DNA of 64,000 nt from Tenrec ecaudatus (GCF_050624435.1 NC_134541.1:9190983-9254982), one strand, 5' to 3'; counted from the first letter of the stretch, positions 1 to 11,358 are shown. A program made the numbers and translations. The notes: generated from the letters alone by a model not told the origin.

Positions 1-917
1 GGGCTGGAACCGACTCCAAGTGGGGTGGGGTTGTGGTAGCATCCCTCCTGTTTTACAGGGAGATGAAACTGGGGGCCGCTGTGTGGCTCTCACCTCGGGG
101 GGACCCCCAGGTAAGTCATGGACTGGCTTGGGCAGGGCTGGAATGTGCTGCACCTGGCGCAGAATTTAAGGGCTGTCTGTTAATAGGCTCAGACACCAAG
201 ATAAGTTATATTTCCAAGCAATCTTTAAAAAAGCGTGCCGACCCCCACAGTGAACAACTTAGTAGTCCTCATAGCAGAGGCCCGGACCCGAGGGCAGGCG
301 TTTTTAATCATTGACTTGAGGCTCTGAAACCAGAGTGCCCTCTCCTCAGTGAGTGCCTTGAGGGTCTCCCCCACCCCTCCCCAGCCTGGCCTGTTCCAAG
401 GCCTGGGGCGTCTGGCATGCATCCCCCACCACCAGGTGAAAGATGGGTGGAGGCAGAGCATCCTGAAGCAGTGTTTCATTTGAGGGGGTACAGCAGGGAT
501 GGAGGCGGGCGGGCAAACCAAACTCTTCAATGGTCGAGGGTTTGTTCCTCCAAAAAGACCTGCAGCCGGGAGGGTGGGCTGCTCAGGACAAGGCCATGTG
601 CTCGGGCCTGGCTGGTGCACAGTGGCCGGCGCTGCCCAGCGAGCTGTCGAGAGGGAGCTCCGGGTGTGGACACCTGTCCAGGTGCTGGGGTCTTGCTCAG
701 AGCCTTGGTGCGAGGGCTTTGAGTGCTGGGGTCTCGCGGCCTTGACCCAGAGTTTTAAACAACAGATGTGACTTGAAACACTGTGTGTGAGCCCAGTGCT
801 GCAGTGCCTGCCCAGGTGGGGCTTATATTCGAGGCGTGAAAGAAAGGGCACCTCTGTTTCTCTGTGTAGTGGGGGCATTAGGGTGAGGGGGGGTCACAAA
901 CTTCTGTAAAGATAGCA

Positions 918-1130
918 AAGGGGCCCTGGCAGTGCACCGGGTAAGCACTGGGCTGCTAACCCAAAGGCTCAAACCCACCAGCTGCGGTACCAGAGAAAGA
1001 TGAGGCAGTCTGCTCCCGTGCAGATGGACAGCCTCAGAGACCCCGAGGAGCAGTTCTGCTCTGTCCTGCACCGTCGCTCTGGGACAGAACCAACTGGACA
1101 GCTGTACGTTGGCTTTGACTTTGGATAAGC
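918..1130 (+). repeat. tRNA-derived SINE (AfroSINE type)
   Basis: Near full-length copy. The head is gccctggcagtgcaccggg, with 'gctgctaaccca' and a degenerate box B; then the 'gagaaagatgaggcagtctgctccc' block in diverged form, 'gcagttctgctctgtcctg', and a decayed tail. Confidence 0.85.
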
Positions 1131-1403
1131 CAGCAGGAGACAAAGCGTGGAAAGTACCTGGACAGCCACAGGGCCAGAGAGGAGCCTAAGAGACACACCT
1201 TAGTGAGGTGCTCACTGGGTGCCAACCTTGCCTGACCCTGGGAGTAGGCGTCCCTAACAGTCTCCATCTGAACCTCTTCTGCCTTACCCTGGTCCAGGCC
1301 CCGCCAGGCACACAGTAGGTCTTATCTAATGTCACTTCTGTCAGTGTCAGGGAGAGACAGCTGCTGCGACACTGAGAATAAGATGCTGCTGCTGATGGTG
1401 CTA

Positions 1404-1806
1404 TGGGGTACCATGGAGCCCATTCCAGCTCACAGTGACCCTGGGGACAGAGGAGAACTGTCCCCAAGGTTTCCCGGGCCATTATCTTAATGGCTGCACG
1501 TCGCCAGAGCTTTTCTCCCATTTGGAGCCTAGTGGTTACATGTTGGGCTGTTAGCAACAGGGTCAGCAGTTCGAAACCACCAGCCACTCCATGGGAGAAA
1601 GAAGAAGCTGTCTATTCCCATAAAGAGTTCCTGTCTAGGAAACTCACCAGCTCCGTTCTCCCCTGTCCTACAGGGCCGCTGTGAGTCGGCATTACGTCAC
1701 AGACTCCGTGGCAGTGAGTTGTGTGTTGTCCCCCCTGGGGAGTGGCTGGTGGCTTCAAACCTCCAACCTTTTTAGTTAGCAGCCCGACACTTAACCACTG
1801 AGCCCA
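1404..1806 (-). repeat. Minus-strand SINE split by a plus-strand SINE
   Basis: 1404-1520 carries the reverse-complement tail and middle (ctcacagtgaccctgggg ... ttttctccca). 1727-1806 resumes with ggagtggctggtggcttc ... taaccactgag, the reverse-complement head. The plus-oriented copy at 1524-1726 sits between the halves. Confidence 0.85.
1524..1726 (+). repeat. SINE nested inside an older SINE
   Basis: Begins ggagcctagtggttacatg with 'gtcagcagttcgaaaccacc' as box B. The middle is 'cataaagagttcc'; the tail is 'gagtcggcatta...gcagtgagtt'. A short duplication-like insertion sits in the tail. Confidence 0.9.
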
Positions 1807-1937
1807 CACCCACTGCTACCCAGTCAATTCGGACTCAACCTCAAGGGTAATAAGACAGGGTGATCTGAGGTGCAGCTGGCCTCGGCCGTGGTATGTTCAG
1901 CCCCCTTATATCTGAGGGACAGAATGAATAAGGAAGA

Positions 1938-2323
1938 CTGAAGAAGAATTGATGGATGGGAACTTGTGTGCCAGAGAAGAATATCAGTATCACAAACCGC
2001 CAAGAGAACAAACAGCTGTGTTGTGGAAGAAGCGCAGCCAGAATGCTCTTAGAAGCGAGGGCAGTGAGACTTGGCCTCACGTGCTTTGGACATGTTGTCA
2101 GGAGAGGCCAGTCCCTGAAGAAGGACACCATACTTGGTGGAGTAGACGGGCATCGTGAAAGAGGAGAAACCCCTCTATAAGATGGGTTGACACCGTGACT
2201 GTAACCGTGGGCTCCAACGTAGCAAACAGCCATGAGGATGGGGCGGGACCAGGCAGTGTTCCGTTCTGTTGTGTGTGGGTCGCTATGAGTCAGAACCCTC
2301 GGGCCGGCACATAACAACAACAA
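1938..2323 (+). repeat. RTE (BovB-like) LINE 3' end
   Basis: One frame reads a GHVVRRGQSLKKDT-type segment. This resembles the FGH(V/L)xR...SLEKxxMLG motif at the C-terminus of RTE/BovB polymerases. It is followed by a 3' end 'gggtcgctatgagtcagaac' and 'acataacaacaacaa'. Confidence 0.85.
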
Positions 2324-2794
2324 GTCTTCTGGGAACACCAACATTCCAGTTGTGAACATTCCTAAAACATCCTGCACCCCCTCCCCTGGGTGCATGCCCG
2401 GGTACAGGGCTTGGGGAGCCCACCGAGGCCCGGCTTCAGGCCCCAGGGTCCCCTTGCACAGCCAGCAGCCTGCACCCTGAATGGGCCACCTGGAGGACAC
2501 CTGGCATGCTATCACCCTGTGCCTGGAGGAGAGGGAGGTGTCAATCGTGCGGCCTGGCCGAGGGTCCACTCTCCTGGGTCACGCATTTCACGCTGGCCAT
2601 ACCTTTGGGCGTGCCAACCTGGCTGTGCTGGCCTTGTGTCCACAGCTGGGCAGTGAGGTGGGCCCACGGCTGGCCTGCATTCCACTGCATTGATAGAAGG
2701 CGCGCCTTGTGTGCTCAGTGACTCATCTGTCAGGGGCCTGCCTCTACCATCTGACGGACATTTAACTGGCTGCGGGAGGAAGTCACAGACCAGG

Positions 2795-2935
2795 GCTGCA
2801 AACTGGTTCATTCTGGTTCCCTCCCTTGCTGAGAATTGGCCTGTCCACCCCAGAGAAACTGAGTCCCTTTCTCCTGGTAACAAGCGCCAAGGTGACTCTT
2901 TCAGGATGTACCACTTCACGTCCAGGTCACCTTCT
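2795..2935. repeat. Degenerate hAT/MER5-like fragment
   Basis: Contains 'aaactggttcattctgg ... ctgagaattggcctg', shared with 4590-4660 and 13555-13710. Similar wording occurs in mammalian MER5-type DNA transposons; assignment is tentative. Confidence 0.35.
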
Positions 2936-2990
2936 GGAAACTAGGACTCTGTGTGACTGGGGCATGGAGTGAACCAATTGTAAAGCTGAT

Positions 2991-3478
2991 TGTGTGAGGC
3001 CGGGCCAACTAGAGAAACAAATTCAGTGGCACTCAGAGACGGGTCAGAAAGAGCTTTATATCAAGACGCAATGATGCATCACTAAAGCATCCCAGCCCAG
3101 TCCAGATCAAGTCCATAAGTCTGATACCTAGTCTGTAAGTCCTTCTGCAGACTCACACAGTCACATGCAATGATACAGAATGCAGGGAGATCACAGGCTG
3201 GGGCGTGCAGAGTTGTGTGGCTCCAATGGTGGTGGCCGCAGGTTTCAGCGTGGCTCGTGGCTCGTCCACAGAAAGGTGAAGGCAGAGAGAGAGAGAGTTC
3301 AGGCAGTGTGCTAGTTCGACCACCAGAGAGAGAGCAAGCAGGGCCGGCCTCCAAAGAGCCAGTGATCTCAGTGGCACCTCCAAAGGAGTGTCTCAAGTTG
3401 CGACCTGACTGATAGGCTAAACTCCACCCATGTCTTCTTACAGGTGCCATGTTGGCACCCAAAATCCTAACTGCCACC
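2991..3478 (-). mobile_element. LTR-like element, family A, copy 1
   Basis: Starts tgtgtgaggccgggccaac with 'actagagaaacaaattc', 'gagctttatatc', 'cccagcccagtccagatcaa', and ends 'cctaactgccacc'. Read on the minus strand it starts with the conserved CCTGTCA/CAAT-like part and carries a TATA-like box before its 3' end. The possible flank repeat ctgat/ctgag is only 4 of 5. Confidence 0.7.
3284..3299. repeat. Short (GA)n tract
   Basis: A simple purine tract inside LTR copy 1. Confidence 0.6.
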
Positions 3479-3768
3479 CTGAGGGAGGCCCTCTTTTGAC
3501 CATCTGCTTCTCTAGTGCTCCTGCTGCCCTCCCCCACCCCCAGTGCATGGGAGGGAGAGAGCGGGGAGGGGACTCCCCTCCCCACCATCCCCTTCCCACC
3601 AGCATTCTGCCTATCCCAGGAGCGGAAGCGGCCTACCTACCCACTGGACAAAGCCCTGAGAGCTGATGCCCAGAGCCAGGTGCTCCGCCTCACCTGCCTG
3701 TATCCCTCCCGCCTGTGGACCCATGATGAGAGAGTCAGGGTTTGGGGGTCTTGAAACCATTCTACAAA

Positions 3769-3972
3769 CAAATCAAATTCCCTGCCGTTCAGCTGATTCC
3801 AGCTCTGAATGACCCTGTGGGGACAGAGAACATCTGCCCATAAAGTTCCTGAAATGAAACTTTCACAAAAGCAGACAGCCTCATTTTTTTGTCTCAGACA
3901 GGCTGGTGGATTCGAACCAGTACACTGGTTCTTAGCAGCCCACTACTTAACGCACTGTGGCACCAGAGCTCC
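3769..3972 (-). repeat. SINE
   Basis: The reverse-complement tail (ctgattccagctctgaatg) and head (gattcgaaccagtacactgg ... gcaccagagctccc) are both present, about 200 bases. Confidence 0.85.
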
Positions 3973-4037
3973 CTTTAAACCATTACCCAAAACCCACTGC
4001 TACCAACTGGGTTCGGCCTCAGAATGGCCATGACACC

Positions 4038-4221
4038 AAAGCAAACCAAACTCGCCGCCACTGAGTCGATTCCAACGCCCAGCAAACCTGTAGGAGAACA
4101 TGGGAGTGTCCTGTGGGTTCCCGAGCTGTACGCCTTTTTCCTACTGAGTAGCTGGTGATCTCAAACTGCTGGCCTGGCGGTTAACAGCACGCCGAGTAAC
4201 CACTCCTCCACCAGCGCTCCA
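4038..4221 (-). repeat. SINE
   Basis: Starts aagcaaaccaaactcgccgcc. The reverse-complement head ends ccactcctccaccagcgctcc. Confidence 0.85.
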
Positions 4222-4562
4222 GAAGTAACCATGTTAGGGAAATACTTAGCATAAAAAGGGCTGACTTCCCTACAAAAAGAGAAGATTGCAAATGTATATG
4301 CTGCGGGACATTAAGCCACATCAGACCGTGTACATCAGGCTGACCCGAGCATCCATGAGAATCACCTATATATGCATCCAAATGTATACGCGAGAATTGC
4401 ATGTATATACAGGACTTCCCTGGATCTATAAGGATGATCTGTGCATACACAAACCCATCCATATGTAAGAATTATATGTGTACTAAAGACTCACCTGGGA
4501 CTGCTAAGAACCACCTAAGTATGCACAGAATGGAGACCACAGAGTTTCATGCTTACCTAAGA

Positions 4563-4661
4563 CTCACCAGGGGATCCGTGAAGATGTACATTCTGGCTCA
4601 CTGAATCTAGGATGGAAATGCAAATTCCTAGCAGGGGCTGAAGCACAAGAACCGGTTCAAA
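4563..4661. repeat. Degenerate hAT/MER5-MER20-like fragment
   Basis: Contains 'gatgtacattctggctcactg' in broken form, then 'ggaaatgcaaattcctagc' and 'gaaccggttcaaag', phrases typical of MER5/MER20-type relics. Tentative. Confidence 0.35.
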
Positions 4662-5024
4662 GTTCTGCTGCAGACCTCATCTTGCTGCTCCGCCAGCCTG
4701 CACTGTGCTTGCTGGTTGACCTTGTCCCTGGAGGAGGACTTAGAGTTAGTTCCTGCCGCTGAAGTGAGACTGCAGAGAGATCACACTGCTGTAAACTCCG
4801 TGGGTTGGAACTCCCTGGGGCCGGTCGGGTGTTAACTGGAGAACCGAACACCTCAACAGTCCCTGGCTTGTACCGACTCGAGTACGGCCAAGCCCTGTGA
4901 TGGTTTGAGTGCGCCTTCCTGCTTTAAAACACGCCATGTTTCATGACAAGTGGGAGGCTGACAGGCTCCATGCTTAGCCTTCCGTATACCTGCCTCATCA
5001 GACCTTCCCCACAATACCAGGTGT

Positions 5025-5165
5025 ACTCCACACTTGACCCAAGAGACAAACAGGATGTGCAGAGGGCTGGGGAACCTGTCCAAGGCCACACAGCCCATGA
5101 GATGTGTACTGGTCCCGGAGTCCCTGGGCGGTGGTTCCAGTCCACTGGGCTGACCTCGGAAGAAA
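5025..5165 (-). repeat. MIR relic
   Basis: 'gaacctgtccaaggccacac agcccatgag' resembles the reverse-complement MIR core (tgcccaaggtcacacagct), followed by 'ggttccagtccactgggctg'. Confidence 0.6.
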
Positions 5166-5432
5166 GGCCTGTCCACTGCTAATAGAACACCACAAGCATT
5201 GAAAACCCTGCGGGAAATAGCTCTGGTCTGATCCCCATGGCTCATCGCCGTGAACCAGAGTCCGAGGAGAGCAACCGGGGAGCCAGGGGGTGGCCCTGAG
5301 CCGGAGGGGGCGGTAATTGGTCCTGACTCAAGCAGCCCTGCAGCCCCTCCTCCCCATGGAGCACCTGTGCATCCCTTCTCAGCCCACTGGAGAGGCTGGG
5401 ATGTCCAGAGACCAGCAAGCCCTGGACACCCA

Positions 5433-5577
5433 TCTGTGGGAGCAGAGCCAGAGACCCGAAGATGAGACCCTCTACCCCTGTAAAGAGTCACAGTCTCGGA
5501 AACCCATAGAGGCAGTTCTACCTCATCCTATGGGGTCCCGATGAGTTGACATTGACTCTGTGGCCGTGAGTTTTTTA
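5433..5577 (+). repeat. SINE, 5'-truncated
   Basis: Middle and tail only: 'ctgtaaagagtcacagtctcg', 'gaggcagttctacctcatcc', 'gacattgactctgtggccg'. Confidence 0.8.
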
Positions 5578-5595
5578 GTTGACCGAGCTAATCCA

Positions 5596-5671
5596 ATGCA
5601 AAGCAGCCTAGCAGACAGAGTATGCAAAGCAGCCCAGCAGACAGTATGCAAAGCAGCCCAGCAGGCAGAGT
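5596..5671. repeat. Tandem repeat, 3 units of 24-26 bases
   Basis: Three adjacent copies of atgcaaagcagccyagcag plus 'acag(ag)t' at 5596-5621, 5622-5645 and 5646-5671. They differ by one or two substitutions and a 2-base indel. Confidence 0.95.
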
Positions 5672-5816
5672 AGAACTGGCCCCTTGGGTCTTCAAGATTG
5701 TAAATCTTTACAGGAGTTCATAGCCTCATTTGTCCCCTGTGAGGTAGTTAGTGGGTTTGAACCACTGACCTTGCAGTTAGCAGCCCGGTGCCAAATCCAC
5801 AACACCAATCGGGCTA
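5665..5816 (-). repeat. SINE, 3' end missing
   Basis: 'gtagaactggccccttgggt', 'tttacaggagttcatagcctc', 'ggtttgaaccactgaccttg', 'cagttagcagcccgg'. It begins exactly where the tandem repeat ends. Confidence 0.85.
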
Positions 5817-6123
5817 GTCTAGATCTCTGGGGAATTTGCAAAGGAAACAAAGTCCCCACCAGCCACATGCGACTGGAGTTTAATGTCCAGGAGGGTCACG
5901 GAAATAAGAGAGCCACCACCATTTCATACTGGAAAGGACATTTCTGCATTGCACATTGGCGGTGTGTTTTAGCATGTGTGTCATGGGGGGGGCACAGGGG
6001 GGTCCTTTATCTCCCCCTAAAATGAAAGCTAGCACTTCGAATCGAAAGCATTCATCTGAGTGTAAAATTCTGTTTTAGTTGAACTTCTCATTTATGGTAC
6101 TGGCACTAGCCTCTTCACAGAAC

Positions 6124-6311
6124 CAACGTCCACTGCCCTGGAGTCAGTCCTGCCTCAGAGCAACCCTGTAGACAGAGCAGGGCTGTGCCCCAGACTGTGA
6201 GTCTTACAGGAGCAGACAGTCTCATCTTTCACCCGATGGGTGGTGGATGGGTTTGAACCATTGAACATGAAGGTAGAGGCTGAAATCTACAACCTGCACT
6301 ACCAAGGTTCC
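6124..6311 (-). repeat. SINE
   Basis: 'gtccactgccctggagtcag' through 'acaggagcagacagtctcat' to 'aacctgcactaccaaggttc'. Confidence 0.85.
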
Positions 6312-6329
6312 AGCTTCTTCCTAGGCAGG

Positions 6330-6425
6330 AGCTATTGCTCTGATCCTCCTCGAGCCTCAGTTTCACCATCTGTAAATGGGGGGAACAGAGGCTTTCAGGG
6401 TGACCAGCTTGCTCAGGACTCACCC
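6330..6425 (+). repeat. MIR relic
   Basis: 'gagcctcagtttcaccatctg' style core followed by 'taaatggggggaac', the MIR 3' signature. Confidence 0.75.
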
Positions 6426-6689
6426 GGGTTTATCACTGAAAGTCCTGTGTCTTGGGGCCTCATTGTCCCCAGGAAAAGCTGGACAGTTGGTTGCCACCAC
6501 CATGATGTTTGTCCAGCACGCCTCTGAGGGAGCATCTCCTGGGCGTGTGCTAGCAATGCTGGTTCCGGGGCCCCCGCCTGACCCAGGCTTCATCACGGGC
6601 ATCGGCAGAGCTGCCTAGTTCCCCAGGCAAGGCTCACTGCTGGCCACCCCAGGAAAGTGGACGCAAGGCAACGGCCATAGCCGTGATGA

Positions 6690-6770
6690 CCCCTGCCATA
6701 CCTACACTCGCCTCATGCTCTCCGTGTGCCAGGCTCCGGGCACTGTGCGAGTCCCTTCTCACGTGATGGG
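6690..6770 (+). repeat. Possible L2/MIR relic
   Basis: 'ccgtgtgccaggctccggg cactgtgcga' resembles the 'atgtgccaggcactgt' phrase of L2/MIR-age repeats. Weak. Confidence 0.4.
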
Positions 6771-7094
6771 TGGTGGCCTCAACAGCTGCACCACCGGGAC
6801 TGCTCCTCTGCCGTCTGGTGCGCTGACTGGCTGGCTGTTCATACGGACCCTGGCCAATAGGTGGCAGTCACCTCTTGCTTTTGCTCCATGTAAAGCTCAT
6901 CCTTTGAAAATTGGGGCCAGAGAAGTGGGCAGCGATCTCACCGGAGTTGCCTTTTAGCCACTAGTGGGAAAGCCGGAGTGCCTGAATCCAGGTTGTTTGG
7001 TCTCCCGAGGCTTGGGGCTGATTTTCCTTCTTCTAATCCATCGGGTTTTAAGGAGCGCTGGAAGCATAGTGAGCTGCGAACGGAGCCACTGAAC

Positions 7095-7256
7095 ACCAGG
7101 CCACGGCTCAAAGCAGCCAGTGAGTCCCGGGGAGAAAGACGAGGCTGTCTACTCCCGTGAAGATGTGCCATCTCAGAAACCCACAAGGGCAGCCCTACCC
7201 TGTCCAGGAGGGTCTCTGTGCGTTGAAATCGACGCGATGGCATTGAGTTTGGTTTT
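7095..7256 (+). repeat. SINE, 5' part decayed
   Basis: 'gggagaaagacgaggctgtc tactcccgtg', 'cagaaacccacaagggcag', 'gaaatcgacgcgatggcattg', 'agtttggtttt'. Confidence 0.85.
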
Positions 7257-7499
7257 CTTGGTTTATTGCGAGAGCCTACGCGTCACACGTACTGCCCTGG
7301 GGTTAGGGAGCTCCAACCCTGACTCTCCCTTCCTGCCTGGTCACGGCATGCATCTTCCCTCCACAGTCGTCCAGCCTGGACACTGCTTTCAATAAAAATG
7401 TTCGAAGCAAGTTCGTGACCACGAGGATCTGCTACTGAAAGCAACTCTCAGAGTGGGGTGAATTTGAACTGAAAAAATTAGGGCCTCAAAAAGTTTGTA

Positions 7500-7681
7500 A
7501 ATTCAAACCAAACTCACTGCCCTTGAGTTGATAGCAAAGGACAGGGTAGAATTGCCCCTGTGGGCAGTTCTACTTCAACCTTTAAGGGAGTTGAACGCCT
7601 TGTCTTTCTCCCTCGGGGTGGCTGGTGGTTTCAAACTGCTGACTGTGGCTAGCCACCCAAAGCATAACCACCAGGCATACT
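7500..7681 (-). repeat. SINE
   Basis: 'caaaccaaactcactgccc' to 'ggtggctggtggtttcaaac' and 'taaccaccaggcatac'. Confidence 0.9.
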
Positions 7682-7865
7682 AAAGGCTGACTTTGGAGAG
7701 GCACCTCACCTGCATGTGTGCCTGTGCTGTGTTGTTTGTGGGAGCAGGTCAATGCACTCAGCCTCTGGCCTCTGTGATACTGTTGCCTTGCTGATTGGCT
7801 GCTGCAAGAAGTAATTTGATTTCGCCACAAGTAAAGCTCTTTAGGGCATTTTCTTGGCCTATGTG

Positions 7866-9335
7866 CTAGTTGTTAGGTGTAGAGTCGGTTCTGACTCAGC
7901 AATCCCATGTCCAGCAGAAGGAAACCCTGCCCAGTTCTGCGCCATCCTCACCACCCTTGCTGTGTGGGAGCCCCTTGCTGCAGCCACTGTGTCACTCCAT
8001 CTCACTGAGGGCCCTCCTCTTTTCCACAGACCCTTGCTTGACCAAGCATGATGTCCTTTTCCAAGAACCAGTCCTTCCTGGCAGTGTGTCTAAAGTATGT
8101 GAGATCAAGTCTCGCCATCCTTGCTCCTAAGAAACACTCTGGCTGTACTTCTTCCAAGACAGACTTGTTCTCTCTCGTGAAACTCGGTGGTGTCTTCAGC
8201 ATCCTCTCCAACATCATCATCCGAATGGGCTCATTCTTCTTGAGTCTTCCTCACTGACCATCAGGCTTTCACACGCACAGAATGCCTTTGACACGCCATG
8301 GCTTGGGTCAGCCGCACCTTGGTCCTCGAAGTGACAGCCGGTCTCTTTAACCTTTTAAAGAGGCCTTGTGCAGCAGATCTTTCGATTTCTTGGCTGCGGC
8401 GTCCTTGGGCAATGATTTTGAATCCAAATAAAATTCGATCCTTGACCGTGTCGTCTTTTTCTCTGTTCACCATGTTACTTGCCAGACCAGTTGTGAGGAG
8501 ATTTGGTTTTCTCCACACGGAAGGCCTTTCAACTTTCCACGGGCAACGTTGTGTCGTCCGCATCGCAGAGGTGGTTCAGGAGACGTCCTCCAGTTCTACA
8601 GTCACATCCTTCCTCACAGAGCCTGGTTTTGTGGGGTTATTTGCTCCACGGACAGATTGAGGATGTAGGATGAAAGGAAGCGATGTTGGCGTCCAGCTTT
8701 CCTGACGTTAAAACAGGCCGTGTCCCTTTGTTCTGGTCAAGCACTGTCTCTCCTTGGTCTCTGTAAGGATTCTGCATGAGCACCTTCCTGTGCTGGCAAC
8801 TTTCTACATCCATTACTGTGACCCACGTGATCAAGTGCCTCTGTATAAAGTTCACCAAACAAGTACACATCTTTCTGGTGATGTTGGTCTTCGGCCAGGG
8901 TCCATCTGACGTCAGCAGTGATGCCCCCAGTTCCACGTCCTCTTCTGGATCCAGTTGGAATTCTGGGCAGTCCCCATCCGTGCACTGCAGCACCTACTTT
9001 ACAAATGATCTCCAGCGAAATTATACTCGCGGGTAATATTAATGAGCTCATTTGATGAATTCTGATGGATAACCTGCCTTCGGAATGGACACAAGTATGA
9101 ACAAATAGCTCAGTCGATTGGCCAGGTAGCTCTCTCAAATTTCCTAACCCAGACCAGAGAGTGCTTCCAGAGAGGCATCTGTTTGTTACAATGTCCCACT
9201 TGGTATTTTGTTCGTTTCTGAAGCCTTGCTTATCACCAGTGCCCCAGTGCAGCTTGGATTTCTTCCTTTATTACCATCGGTTCTTAGTCATGGGCTATCT
9301 CCTGAACTGCTTGGCTCTCAACGAATTCTTGGTGG
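7866..9335 (-). repeat. RTE (BovB-like) LINE, 1.5 kb relic covering RT and C-terminal region
   Basis: Minus-strand frames contain a stretch reading ADVRWTLAEDQHHQKDVYLF, then GELYTEALDHVGHS, corresponding to the RT-domain segment (DFTKAFDxVDH) of BovB. C-terminal pieces follow (FTRENKSVLEEVQPECFLG, ARMARLDLTYFRHTARKD). Frameshifts and stops make it non-coding. The 3' end at 7866 (gttaggtgtagagtcggttc) lies close to the tail shared with the SINEs. Confidence 0.85.
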
Positions 9336-9425
9336 TACCCACTACCAATGGGATGATTTTGACTCATAGTGACCCCACAGGACAGAGTAGAACTTCCCCT
9401 CTGGTTTCTGAGCATTGCTGAGCGT
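9336..9425 (-). repeat. SINE tail fragment
   Basis: 'gatgattttgactcatagtg accccacagg', 'gtagaacttcccctctggtt'. The head is missing. Confidence 0.75.
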
Positions 9426-9630
9426 GTTCGAGGGCATGGCCAACCAACCCGTCCAACTGGAAGATGACAAGTGTACCCCTGAAGAAGTTAGAGAGGCTGA
9501 GCATAGGGGACACGGTGGTGGTCCAGGGAGGCACAGCCCTGGCTTCATGGTGCTTACAATCAATGACTGGGAGAAAGAAAGATGAGATTCAGTAGCCTGT
9601 TTTGCCCTCTAAGTTCAACAGCACATTACC

Positions 9631-10143
9631 TGTGATCGTTAAGGTTGATTGTGCCAACCTGGCTGATAAACACATGTGGGGTTAATTAAAGGGCAGAGCT
9701 AAATGACTCGGTGAGCCTCGCCTTTCTAGTCCTCGGGGCTCTTGCTTTGTGATAGTCGGACCAGGGTGCAGCTGCCTTAGCCAGTTCCCTGCTTCAGCTG
9801 GCAAGGCTCACTTCCTGTGAGACATCCCTGAGGAGAAGCCAGGTGGACCCTGGTGCAGCCCTGGGTGCTGGAGAAGCCGAGTGGCGACCCCTGCCAGCGC
9901 TGAGATGCTTATGCACTCACTGATTCGGCTTTCCTCCTGCATTTGGCGTCATTGCGTGTGTTATGTGAGTTTGAGGCAGACTTTGTAGATCAGTGTTGGA
10001 CATAGGGGCTAATGTTCGACTTATGGGCTTGGACTGGACTGGGTTGGGATGCTTTCTTAATGTCCACTTACCCTTTATATAAAACTCTCATAAAATATGA
10101 GCATCTATGAACTTTGTTTCCTTCATCTACCTAGACTAACACA
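9631..10143 (+). mobile_element. LTR-like element, family B (solo)
   Basis: Starts tgtgatcgttaaggttgattg, ends ctacctagactaacaca (TG...CA). Near-duplicate flanks are ttacc (9626-9630) and ctacc (10144-10148). A TATA-like box 'ctttatataaaactc' sits at about 10072, about 70 bases before the end. The terminal part resembles the family A elements read on their minus strand. No internal retroviral genes are present. Confidence 0.7.
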
Positions 10144-10257
10144 CTACCTCACATCAAAACTACCTTACCCAGAGCTACCACCCACCTCACCCCACCCCAC
10201 ATTACTTGTATTCACAGCGAAAACACCACATTTTTGTTTAACCTACACCTCTATGTC

Positions 10258-10482
10258 TGTTCCACGGGCCATACACATTTTGGACATGTCATCTGGAGAG
10301 ACTAGTCCTGGAGAAGGACATCACGCTCATAGAGTAGAGGGTCAGTGAGACGAAGAAGACCATCGACCAGATCGATACACACAGCAGCAGCAACAATGGG
10401 GAGAGGAACATTGGGCGGCTGGTGTAGGACCAGGCCGGGTTTCCTGCTGCTGTGTGTGAGGTCGTGGTGAGTAGGAACTGGC
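10258..10482 (+). repeat. RTE LINE 3' end
   Basis: 'cattttggacatgtcatctg gagag', 'ggagaaggacatcacgctc', and a decayed tail 'ctgctgctgtgtgtgaggtc'. Confidence 0.75.
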
Positions 10483-11358
10483 TTACGGGCACCTCACAGG
10501 AGCATGAATCCTCCATTGTTCTAACCACTGTGTAAGCAGTGACCACTGGGTCCTCGTAGCAGTCCTGTGGCACACCAAGAGGTTAGCTAACTCATGCAGG
10601 GACTCCCGGCTATCAGAGGGCAACAGAGAGTCTGACTTGGGTGCTCTTGCTCCAGGGCTTACGCTGGAAACCACTGCCCCATGCGACTTTTGAGCGGTGT
10701 CAGGGTCTGGTTTGAGGACTTGTTGCTTATTTGTCTACTCGCTGAATTCTAGCTCTGTGGAAGCTTGAGACGCTGCTTGGTCATGCACAGCTGTGGCTTT
10801 AGTGCCTGGCAAAGTCGGTGCTCAATGTATATTTGTTGTGCTGAATGGATGGAGAAAATAGCCAATAAAACCTGGGAAAGCTGGAACCCGTAGAAGGAAG
10901 CTGTCAGAGAAGGAAAACGTCAAAGTCTCCCAGCAAAAAGAAGGGTATAGAAGTGAGGTGACCGCATCCTCTCAAAGGTGGAAGACTTTGGAGACCAGCA
11001 CCCACGTGAAACACCGAGTCTCTGAGATTTAAGCAAGGAGACTTATTGAACTGTCATTGGGCAACCGTTTGTCAACCTACAAATTGCTCCCAGGACCGGT
11101 CATGAGAAGAGCTCTTGTACAGGAGAAATTGAGGAAAACAGTAAGGATTATTCATCTACCCATTTCTCTAAACCATACACCAGTTGATCTATAGATGCCG
11201 TGTCTTAGGCAAGCATTGTATGAAAGGGGTTTCACTGATCTGACCAGGACAGGGACAGCTTGTGAGAAAGCCCTCTTTCTGGGAGCAGCTGCAGTCTCAT
11301 CTCCCTCCCCCCGCCCTCTCTCAGTCTGTGCAGATGAACCACCACTCTGGACTCAGCT

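Noticed and set aside
1510..1600. tRNA gene at the SINE head
   Set aside because: A- and B-box-like sequences belong to the tRNA-derived SINE; there is no foldable acceptor stem or mature tRNA end.
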